Assembly: GCA_900155495.1 (NCBI GenBank)
Contig: FTLJ01000487.1
Span: 62,001-126,000, forward strand
Length of the DNA stretch: 64,000 nucleotides
Direction of reading: 5' to 3'
Source: Porogramme epimiltina
Lineage: Eukaryota > Basidiomycota > Agaricomycetes > Polyporales > Polyporaceae
Every line of letters begins with the position of its first letter. The first letter of the stretch is position 1. The notes below the pieces were generated by a model, which had not been told where the DNA came from, searched no databases, and worked only from the letters and a program-made list of their open reading frames with translations. The translations under genes and the position numbers were made by a program. Positions 55,166 to 64,000 of the stretch are shown one piece after another.

Positions 55166-56000
55166 CACGACAGCTGCACCGTGACACTCCGCCCCGCGTC
55201 TCCTCCGCGCGGCAACAACGCGCTCACCGCGTCTTCTCCAGCGCGCCAGTCCAGCCCTTGGGCCGCGCCCCCGCGTTTCCGACCGTCACCGTCGCGTTTA
55301 CTCGCGCGATGGTCTGCAACGGATCAGCAACCGTTATCGAGCCTGTAAAGCACGACCGCCGCGCCCGAGACCAGGGCGGCGAGTCGCGCGTCGAAGCGCG
55401 CCCGCGCGAATGTCACATTTCCGCCCTCGGGGCCCCAAACACGGCCGCGAGCGTCCTGTGACGCGTATCTTATACCGCAGAGACGCGCGCGTCGTTGCGC
55501 ACCGCAGGCAGATGCGTCCTCGCGCTCTTCCGTGCGAGCTTGTACACGCACCGCGTCGCGAGGTAGGCTGTGTACGCCACGGGTGCCGCGCCTTGACGTT
55601 CGCTGCGGCTCACTAGGGGTGTGTGCGAAGGCAGGTCACGCGTGATCCATGCGGAGAAGAGGACCACGGTCGTGTTGCCCACCGCGGAGATGCCGATCAT
55701 AGACCAATCCCCCGAGCGCGCGTTGAAGTCGACCAAAAAGTACGCCCCGGGGCAGCTGCCTTGGTCGAACGAGTACCCGACGCCGCCGTGCCAGAGCGAA
55801 TGCTCAAGGGAGAAGTTTCCTCCCTGATACATTACGGCGTTATCAACGTACACGGGTCCGTTGAGGCGCTTGTAGTCGAGGACCGAGATGCATGACGTGC
55901 TGTACGTCATCGTCGAGAAAGAACCACGCTTTTTAAGTAGAAGGAAAGAGTGCCAGTGGGCGTGGTGCTGTAGCGCATTGCGGGGCGGACATGGTGACTG
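55166..56000 (-). pseudogene. Decayed PL8 copy, C-terminal part only
   Basis: Recognisable PL8 beta-domain pieces lie in different frames. 'KAWFFLDDDVQHVM' (about 55930) runs out of frame into 'SCISVLDYKRLNGPVYVDN', 'LWHGGVGYSFDQG', 'FNARSGDWSMIGISAVGNT', 'AAPVAYTAYLATR' and 'NDARVSAV', where a stop follows. The end 'GGDAGRSVTVQLS' with its stop lies at 55166-55204. The catalytic alpha-barrel part was not found upstream. At least two frame breaks and the missing 5' half make a functional lyase unlikely. Confidence 0.75.
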
Positions 56001-58668
56001 GACGCAAAATCAGCACTGTAGTCAAAATTGGTGCAAGAGTGTTGATGTGCCTATGCCAACCCAGTAATTTCGGCCGGCCTAGAAGGACTTCAACCTCGCT
56101 ATGAAGGCACGTGGAAACGTTAACGTGCCCGTTGGCGCGAAGCCCGTCGCATCCTGTTGGCCGCCCTGTCCGAGGAATGAAGTCCTAAGAATGATGAGTG
56201 ACACAGCTCAGTATTCTATGAAGCGAGCAGGCTTACCAGGACGAAATGTTAGGTACAAAGTCAGGCCCAATTCCTTGAACCATTATGTGAATATGCCGAC
56301 CACGAACGATCTCGAGATCGACTAATGTTCCAGGGTCTGCGGTCTGTTGGTTATCCAGAGTCAGAGATTGAAGTGAAAGTGACTTCTGAGTCTGAAAATG
56401 ACCATGAAGAGAGGAGGGATTGGGGAATGTATGTCCCCGTAGAAGGTACAGTTGATAGGGAGTTAGAGGTGACCAATGAAGGTGTAGTCGAGTTAGAGCT
56501 GGAGTTGGACACGGTGCTAGACCTTGCCAGTGTGGGATACGCGGGTGCATTGGTGGCCTTCAGGGAGGATCTCGTTGGGGCCGAATTTACCGCGGTGAGA
56601 TAGAAGGAGCGCGAGCTTGCCCGGCGAATATGCGAGCACCATGATCGAAACGCGAGGAAGGTTGGAAGAGGAAGTGATAGACGAGTGGGATTGTCCGCGG
56701 CACATATGATAGTTCGCCCTGTAAAATATGGGCTAGACACACGATATGCAGGTGCTTCAATTGCCGGCAGATCGGCCGCTAGGCATCATGAATCATGAGT
56801 GCCGGTGACAAGGTGCAAATTCGGGGCGGTCTGCAAGCCAAGCAACATGTTCTCAGCCCCATTGCATGCAGTGCTGAAACCCAACGGCGTCAACCTCGGA
56901 AAGCGTGATTTTGATGATAAGACGCACCCACTTCTAGCGAACATCAGTACCCCGAGGGCGCCTCTCGAGAGGTTGGAACAACTGGCGTTGTCTCGGGGTT
57001 TGGTTGATAGGGAGGAAAGTTTTCTCTTTTCGTGGTTCATGGTTATTCGCGTTCATAATCAGCGATGGAGATTCAAGACCATAGATGATGCTTCTCAATC
57101 GACACTTCAAGAGCCCTGTAACATTGTCCTCTGTATCACAGCTGCCGCTGCAGCTCAGGGTGGCGAGACGACAAACCTACCCAAATACAAGCTCAGCGAA
57201 AGCTATCACGGACGAAGAAGGCCGAAGGCGTATCGAGGCATGGAAAACTCACCCCAAGTGAGATGATCCCCCTTATGCATACACAACCGTGCTCGGAGAG
57301 CTGTGCTTTCGTTTCCGACCGAAGTATTGACGACGTTGTGATGGTAGCTCAGGAACAGGCGGGGGTGTTATAAGCGCCCGAAATAGCCTGAGGTCGTTTC
57401 GAAACCGTCACCGTCAACAAGTTGCATCATGCTAACCTCCACCTGTATATCCACATGCTTCCACTATCCGTCTCTCTACGTCTGCACATGGCCAGTATGA
57501 TATGACAAGTTGGTCAAAAACACACACACCGGGGAGCCCACCGACCTGGAAAACCCGGAACGCCGGAGGAATGTTGAATTCATGAAGACTTTCAGCACCC
57601 TGAAAGAAGTACGATGCTTCGTCGCTGCGACATAACTCCTATGAGTATGTTAGAAGCTATCTCTATCATTCACGGAGGGGCGGGTGGAGACACGCCCAAT
57701 TTGCCGGCGTGTGGCCTTGGGTCTGGGTGCCTCACTTTCGCCGGTACGTTATCCCTCCTCGTGCCCGGTATACCCGCCCTGCACCGCAAACGAGGCAAGA
57801 GCACACTGGATTCGTTTCTTCTATCGGGGCGGAGACTGGCACGCCGACTACCAGAGAGGGCTACAATGTCCCGCAAACATGGGTGCATTCGCAGGCGAAC
57901 CCGCGCCCAGACATGCGGGCGCAGACACAAGCTTTCAAGCACGCGTTTTTCCTCATACACGTACAAACCACCGCGATACGCAAGCGATACGGCCACTTCT
58001 AGCTCGCTCAGACCTTAACCTCCCGGCGAAATGTCGGTCTTCGTCTTCCATGACGATGCGCGACCACCGCTCGAGTGGATGGTGCTGGTGGGCTCGTCTC
58101 CGTCGGTGAAATCGTGGTGCATCGCGCGACGCCACCCCCTACAGCAGCCCAACACTCTGTACGCCACACCACGCGCAGGAACGGCTGCAACGGACATATG
58201 AAGGTCTAGCGGGAAGGGGTTCGCGGGCGGCAGGAGAATTGTCGGGGCCGCGCGACGGGGAGAGGGTGCTTCGCGGGCATGGATGCTCGAGTAGGAAGTC
58301 CGTGTAGTTGACCGTACGTACGCGCGCGCGCCGTGCCTCTTCGAAATCAACTCCACTATCTGGACGCGTACACCATCGACGGGAAGAGCGCGACCTGCGC
58401 GGACCCGGCGCGCTGCTGTCTCCCCGCCGCTGCAGACAACACTCGTATCGCGCGCGGACATTCCTCGGGCACCGCGCGCCGGGGGAGGGGGCCGCCGCCC
58501 GCCCCGCGGAGGCTGCTTGTACATAAGCGGCAGCCTTGAACCCGCCGTTAGCAGCCCGCGCCGCTTGATAAGCCTGGGCAACTATTGCCAGTCTCTGCTT
58601 TCGCGATCAGAGCCCGACCCGCGACCGCCGCCGCTCTCTCCGATAGAATCCACCACGCGCGCGCCGAG
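56001..58668. other. Long stretch without a supported gene
   Basis: A 155-codon plus-strand frame (56799-57266) and a Ser/Thr-rich 129-codon minus-strand frame (56351-56740) are present, but neither resembles a known family and no splice partners are evident. From 57950 the sequence becomes GC-rich. The last part (58560-58668) likely carries the promoter of the lactonase gene. A palindromic-looking CGTACGTACGCGCGCGCG lies near 58312. Confidence 0.4.
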
Positions 58669-59884
58669 ATGGTCCACCGCATCCTCGTCGCGTCGTACAC
58701 CAACGAGATCTACACCCTCGTGTTCGATCCGGAGGCGCCCTCGCTCACTCTCACCTCCACTCTCACCGTCGGCTTTCATCCCTCATGGATCACGCCCCAC
58801 CCCACGGATAAGACCATCGTGTTCACCGCTCTTGAACAAGACGAAGGGCAACTCGTCGCGCTGAAGTGCGATGAAGAGGGTCGTCTGACTGTTGTCGGCG
58901 AGGGCCCGAGCGGAGGGAAGGACCCATGCTCTCTGGTCGCGTTAGGCGATGAATTGCTCGTGGCGAATGTACGTACTCAGTGGTGTCGAATGGCCCGATT
59001 TGCAACGTCCTAATGCCCGCGATGCCCCAGTATTCCTCGGGCTCGTTTTTGGCTGTCTCGCTGAGCCTACAATCGCCACATCTAGCCTCCGGCGGGAGCA
59101 CCAGCATATCGTTCTCCGGGACAGGCCCCGACACGGCGCGTCAGGAGGGCGCGCACCTGCACCAGGTCGCGCCGCACCCCACGTACGACGAGCTCCTCGT
59201 CCCCGACCTCGGCTCGGACAAGACGCGCCGCCTCGTCAAGAGCGCCGACGGAAAGTGGGAGGAGAAAGGAGCGATCGAGTACGCCCCGGGCTCAGGCCCG
59301 CGACACGTCGCGTTTCACGGTACGCCCTCTCTCTCCTGCCCATCCACCCCATCTCCCCTCCTTCCGCCCACCCACAATCCGCGTGAGACGCGATCACCTG
59401 ACCGCGTCCGCGCGCCGCAGGCGACGTGGTCTACACGCTCCTCGAGCTCACCAGCGAACTCGCCGCACACCGCGTCCCGCCACTCCCCGCTCCCGCAACA
59501 CACCTCCGCACGCTGCCCACCGTCACCGCGCCCCCCGCGGACGGCACGCCCATGCTCGCCGCGGAGGTGCTCCTCCCGCCGCCGAGCGCGGCCTTCCCGG
59601 ATCCGCTCGTGTACGTCTCGAACCGGGACGACCCCGCGCCCGAGGGCGACACGATCGCGATCTTCGAGGCCGCGGGGGAGGATCTCGCGTATGTACGCGA
59701 GGTGCGCTCGGGCCTGCGGCACCTGCGCGGGATGGTGTTTGGCGGGCCGGGTGACAGGTGGCTCATCGCGGGTGGCGTTAAGGGCGGTGGGGTGAAGGTG
59801 TTCGAGCGGGTCGAGGGCGGGCGCGGGTTGCGGGAGGTCGCGTCCATCCAGTTGGAGGCGCCGACAGGGTTCTTATGGCTGTAG
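58669..59884 (+). CDS. Lactonase-type seven-bladed beta-propeller protein
   Basis: Three exons: 58669-58968, 59031-59319 and 59421-59884; about 350 residues. It starts 'MVHRILVASYTNEIYTLVFD', with 'VGFHPSWITPHPTDKTIVFT' and 'EGRLTVVGEGPSGGKDPC'. Then come 'GAHLHQVAPHPTYDELLVPD', 'GSGPRHVAFHG', 'VVYTLLELTSELAAHRVPP', 'PLVYVSNRDDPAPEGDTIAI', 'LRHLRGMVFGGPGDRWLIAGG' and 'SIQLEAPTGFLWL'. The HPxxxxL/HVxFHG and YVSNR motifs fit the 6-phosphogluconolactonase / 3-carboxymuconate lactonizing enzyme superfamily (Pfam lactonase, PF10282). Fungal members hydrolyse or form lactones in sugar or aromatic-acid metabolism, and the exact substrate is unknown here. There is no signal peptide, so it is probably cytosolic. 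It is not evidently linked to its neighbours. Confidence 0.85.
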
Positions 59885-61254
59885 GTTCGGGTGGAAAGGG
59901 CGGGGGCGAGCTTGGGGGCGGGAGGTAGTGGGTGTGCCTCGATGGCTTGCATGGAAGTCTAGTATGCCGATGTGTAAGTTCTCGTAGTTGCTTATTCGAC
60001 GTCGCGACCGCGTCCAGCTATAGGTTGTTATACGTCGCTTGCGTCAAGCTCGGTAAAGGTCACTCAATCGTCGGTTTTATACATGCGAAGCTCGAGAGGT
60101 AAGAGAAGCAGCCCTTCGTCGTGCTTCTGCTAAACTGAACCAGTTTGAGATGTCCAGATGAAAGATGAGGCGTAAACGGATGTCAATATCATCTGTCGAC
60201 TACAACATAGCGGTGAATACAGGCACAGCACCAGCCGCAGACTCTGGATGTGTACAGGGGCCGCTCTAGCCTTTAGAGGCCCTCGGCGACTTGGTAGCGT
60301 CCCTGACGTCCAAACCTCTGGCGCACCGGCGCGGAGTTGCTCTCTTTGATATGGCGGCGCCTGCGGACCGCTCGCTAGGAGCAGGTTGCAGGGCTGATCC
60401 CGCACTTGATGCATGACGTGCACTTCTCTATGTTCCAGCTCATCTAGGTCAAGCCAGACGACTCTCGAGTTTACCCTTCCTCCGAGGAGTTGAAGGCACA
60501 ACGAGGAGATAGCGCAGAACGTATAGCCGGAACTTCACTTGCGCTCACGGAGAAACGTGCGCCCTTCTCTCTTTTTCATTATACGCACCCTCCGACTGAA
60601 CGCCGCCCCAGTTCGCACCCGAGCCGGCGGAAGCTCTGGGTGCCTGCATCTATCTCGAGGCTAGTGTCTAGCCGGCGGCGCACCACGTATCACGCATGCG
60701 GTGTCAAACGCACGGCTCGCCTCGACCCTCGCTCGAATTGACAATGCGCCCGTCGGGAGGGCCCGCCCGCCGCGTCCCCGCATCCCCATCCGGACTGGCA
60801 GCTGTTGCCCTGGGCACGCATCGCAGCCGCGGATGTGTGCATATCCACCACCACCGCACCGACCAGCGCTCCACCCCGCCGTCCGTCCTCGACAACCCCC
60901 TCTTACCCTCGCCTCCAACGCCCACTCGGTGTGCCACCGCTCCTTCGATCCCGCCGACGCGACGTCTGGTATACCTGCTTCGCTGCCAGCCTGTTACGTG
61001 GTCCCCAGCGGGCCACCGCCCAGACCGCCCCGCTGCGCCCGGCCCCGAGCCCGTCTGCGCATTGAGTCGCTTCGTCGTGTGGCGCACCTCCGCGCGCGCC
61101 CGCCTGTCGGGAGGTGGTACATAACGCGTCGTGCGCGGTTGGGCCTCGACGTACCTTCTCGACGTCCCCTCGTCCCCGCCGCCTTTTTTCCAGCTAGGCC
61201 GCCACCTGAAGCACCGTCGTTACCACCACAAGGAACCCCTGGGGCATCAGCGGC
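59885..61254. other. Intergenic, upstream region of C11
   Basis: Open frames on both strands overlap and look accidental in this GC-rich DNA. A 123-codon minus-strand frame at 60130-60501 has no recognisable feature. No supported gene. Confidence 0.4.
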
Positions 61255-63207
61255 ATGGCCTTGGATCACAACTGGTACGCGGCGCTGTTCAGTCAGTCCT
61301 ACGGTCATGTGTACGTCATTTTTCTCGATCCCTGCTGCGGGGCCTGGAGGAGCGCAGAGCCAACATCATCAACCGCTGAGGCTCACGCATACCCTTCCTT
61401 CCCGACAGCGTCGACGAGAACTACTGCCTCGTAGCGGCCATCGGTGCGTCGTCCAGATCGTATCTCACTCGCGCAGGACCTACAAGCTCACGCGGACTCC
61501 ACAGCGATACTGCTGTTCGACTGGGCGATGCTCCTCCCGGACGAAGTGTCGCGGATATGGATGAGGCGCTTCACGGGCGCGTCCTGGGTGTACTTCGTCA
61601 ACCGGTACGCGGCGTTCTTCGCGAAGATCATGTTCCTGGGCCAGAGCCTCACGTGGTACATCTCTGACGAGGTGCGTCGGCTGGATTGTGTGGAGCTAAG
61701 GGGTCACACTGACGCTCGGGGGTGGCTGGGGTGCGATAGAGGTGCGTTGTGTCCCACTGGTTACTCTCGGGGTCTTCTGACATATTCTCCGAGTAGCTGT
61801 GGAATGATTCAGCACGCGAACGATGCCGCGGTCGTCATCAAGTACTTGGGGTTTTCCGGTGAGTGGCTAGAAAATTCATGTCTAGCTTCCCATGCTTACT
61901 GTGTAAACACCAGTTTTCACTATCCTTCGTGTGTACGCGATCTGGGGCAACAGTTGGAAGCCATTGATTGCTGTTGCTCCTCTGAGCATGGCAAGACCGG
62001 TGCTGTACATCGTACGCTCTTCGTCTACTGCCATGATATCCCTTGATGCTCACAACCTTCCAGGCCGGGAATGTTCGTTACGAGCCCTTCCAAGCGGGCC
62101 CGCCTAGAGGCTGTGCCCGAAAATACTTGCTGCCAGACTACCTGGGATCGAAGTAAGTCTCTCGCCTCAAGTCACACAATACTTGCTGATAACATCGCGG
62201 TAGATGTGAGGACGCTCCCAAAGCCCATGATTGATAGTATGGAGTCATTGACCGTCCTCATCCATGTAACCAGTCACCTCGGTCTCGATTTTGGCCACCA
62301 TCGTAGCCGAGGCGATTTTCATTGCTCTGACTTGGATCAGGACTTGGGACATCTACATGACTTCGCGGCGACTTGGGTTCTACACGCCTTTGACAACATT
62401 GCTGCTAAGAGACGGTGAGTTCCCTTGCGTCCTTTGGCTGCAAACAATTCATGATTTCCTCCTCAAGGTACATTTTATTTCTGGTAAGTACATGGCGGTG
62501 TGTGGCGGCTTCGGATCTATTGCTTACCATCCACGGTGTTGTTGGTCAGCCTTCTGGCCCCTATAAAGACGTTCTCTGCATATGCGCAGTTGGTATGTCA
62601 TATCCGGACCAGAGTCTCTATCACTGATCTCATTGTTTTTTGAACAGCATCACCCTGTATGTTCCCTATTTGCATATCTGTCAAAACGTCTCATTCAATG
62701 AGGACTCTATACAAGTTCACCCCATTCACGCTCGCGTGGCCGTACTTCGACGACGTGTGAGTGTCCCAGAATCGCGACTCGTAGCACCCAGGGCATTTCT
62801 GATGCCCTATCGTCGCCAGCATCACCACTAGCTGTCTCTGCCGCTTCATGCTTGACCTGCGCGGCATCTACTGCGATCCCGACGCGTGGGGTATACGCGC
62901 GTCAATCTTAGGCAACCTCGGTGCAGACTTGTGTTCCTGCATGTCCGATTCTCGTCGTGCCACCGCGGATTCAGAAAGCGTCCGCTGTGACGACGACGAC
63001 GACGACGACAAGGAAGAAGAACACATGATGGAGCCACTTTCAAATAGCCCGTTTGAGGAAAGCGGGCGCATGGAGCTCGCTAACCGCTCACGGTCGGTGG
63101 ACGCCGCGTTACATGATCTCGAACGCATGCGGATGTCGGTGGGTGACGTCCGTTTCGTTACGCTGTGGTTTGAGCTTGATAAATCCCGTTGCAGGAGGAA
63201 GCTCTGA
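61255..63207 (+). CDS. DUF6533 family membrane protein (C11, outlier)
   Basis: 'MALDHNWYAALFSQSYGHV' joins 'DENYCLVAAI' and the core 'ILLFDWAMLLPDEVSRIW' with 'TGASWVYFVNRYAAFFAKI'. Later exons give 'VFTILRVYAIWGNSWKPLI', 'ILATIVAEAIFIALTW' and 'TPLTTLLLRDG'. The helix starting 'TFYF' is split by an intron as in C1 and C2. 'FTPFTLAWPYFDDV', 'CRFMLDLRGIYCDPD' and 'SILGNLGADL' follow. The tail has a run of seven Asp ('CDDDDDDDKEEE') and a Ser-rich end. One join (near 61795) was not resolved in phase, so the exon border there is uncertain. It stands alone without R blocks and probably represents an older lineage. Confidence 0.75.
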
Positions 63208-63335
63208 AACGTGCAATGTCCGCGCCACACGGATGAGTGTCATGAGCCATTCACCATGGGTAACGACAGGGGAATGTAATATACAGTCAGTGTGCATTGT
63301 CCAGATCGTCAATAATCATCCATAACCAAGCCCCC

Positions 63336-64000
63336 TCACAGCTTCGTAGTGACACTGCTCCCCGCGACTCCACCCGAGGGCAGCACTACACCCAGAACCT
63401 TCGTCGAACTCCAACCCCAGCCCTTTGGCCGCCGCCCTAGTGCGCCCACCGAAACCTGAACCTGCACACTCGCAAGGGTCTGCGCGGGGTCCGCGACTGT
63501 CACCTTACCTTCGTCGAGCCGGTACAGCACCACTGCGGGCGCGGAGACACAAAGGGTCACGCGCGCGTCGAGCAACCCGGGCGAGAACGACACCATCAAA
63601 CCGTCGCCCCCACCATCGGTCGCGTTCGCGCCCGAGGCTGACCCCCAGAACACGGCCATGACCGTGCGGTGCGTGGCGTCGTACACGGCCGACACGGCCG
63701 CGTCGTTGCGCAGCGTGTGGAGGGTAGAGAGCGCGCGCTCGGCCTTGCGCGCGAACGCGTGCACGCTCGCTGTCCCCGGGAACGCGGTGTACGCGAGCGG
63801 CGGCGCGTCCGGCCCTGACGCGTGCTGGAGGTACGCGCCGAAGAGGTCGACAGTCTCGTTCCCCACGGTGGAGATCCCGATGGTCGCCCAGTTGCCCGTG
63901 CGCAGCCCGAGGCGCACGCCGAGCGCCGCCCCGGCGTCGGGGGTGATGGAATCTTCGAAGGCGTACCCGACACCGTCGTGCCAGAGCGTGCTCGCGGAGG
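63336..64000 (-). CDS. Polysaccharide lyase family 8, 3' part, cut by window end
   Basis: One open exon runs off the right edge with the C-terminal beta-domain of PL8: 'LWHDGVGYAFEDS', 'LRTGNWATIGISTVGNE', 'PPLAYTAFPGTASVHAFARK', 'NDAAVSAVYDATHRTVMAVF', 'VVLYRLDEGKVTVADPAQTL' and the end 'LPSGGVAGSSVTTKL'. No frame break is visible. The start and the catalytic part lie outside the window. It is similar to but clearly distinct from the gene at 51409-54408, so it is an older duplicate. Confidence 0.85.
   Translation of the reverse strand, partial: SASTLWHDGVGYAFEDSITPDAGAALGVRLGLRTGNWATIGISTVGNETVDLFGAYLQHASGPDAPPLAYTAFPGTASVHAFARKAERALSTLHTLRNDAAVSAVYDATHRTVMAVFWGSASGANATDGGGDGLMVSFSPGLLDARVTLCVSAPAVVLYRLDEGKVTVADPAQTLASVQVQVSVGALGRRPKGWGWSSTKVLGVVLPSGGVAGSSVTTKL

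Noticed and set aside
56351..56740. Ser/Thr-rich minus-strand frame of 129 codons
   Set aside because: It faces an equally open acidic plus-strand frame (56325-56603). The composition is explained by a biased sequence, and there are no neighbours or homologues to support either.
56799..57266. 155-codon plus-strand frame
   Set aside because: No recognisable domain, no promoter or splice partners seen, and it lies next to decayed PL8 sequence. Not enough to call a gene.
58015..58581. 188-codon minus-strand frame before the lactonase gene
   Set aside because: Basic, low-complexity composition in a CpG-rich promoter region. It overlaps equally long frames on the other strand.
60130..60501. 123-codon minus-strand frame
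   Set aside because: No family resemblance and no splicing context; probably accidental.

Overview
The window reads as nuclear DNA of a filamentous basidiomycete, probably an Agaricomycete near the polypores. Genes are split by many 50-70 bp GT..AG introns. The families present are the DUF6533 membrane-protein family, polysaccharide lyase family 8 (PL8), a lactonase beta-propeller and a penta-EF-hand protein. The species assignment is inference. I saw no rRNA, tRNA, CRISPR array or recognisable transposon protein.

Left end (0-13 kb): one member of an unnamed family, called family A here (769-2023, +). Two intact DUF6533 genes follow on the minus strand (2405-3837 and 4791-6559). Next is a GC-rich stretch without a confident gene, then a many-exon seven-helix receptor-like gene (8733-11585, -) with a long Ser/Pro-rich tail.

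Middle (13-33.4 kb): a tandem array of eight DUF6533 copies, all on the plus strand. Conserved GC-rich non-coding blocks (R1-R7) and a shared promoter module separate them. Copies at 16805, 23922 and 28452 look intact. Those at 14030 and 21186 have splicing or frame problems. One (19640-20301) is 5'-truncated, one (26721-27406) has lost its 3' half, and one (31216-32923) has an in-frame TAG. A block of about 6 kb (27.4-33.43 kb) repeats material found at 15.8-26.1 kb.

Right centre (33.6-48.5 kb): six family A genes (+) interleaved with three genes of a second unnamed family, B (-), mostly as convergent A/B pairs. Two further B remnants sit between A genes, so the A-B pair appears to be the unit that was multiplied. 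One A gene (43932-45208) is broken. A DUF6533 remnant follows at 48677-49018 (-).

Right end (49.6-64 kb): a penta-EF-hand gene (-), a full PL8 lyase gene (-), a decayed PL8 copy (-), a lactonase-type beta-propeller gene (+), an outlying intact DUF6533 gene (61255-63207, +) and the 3' part of a third PL8 gene running off the window (-).

Overall this is a gene-family nursery of putative membrane proteins and an uncharacterised two-protein pair, next to single-copy housekeeping-like genes. Functions of DUF6533, A and B are not known to me. Exon boundaries were drawn by hand from splice signals, reading-frame phase and alignment among paralogues.
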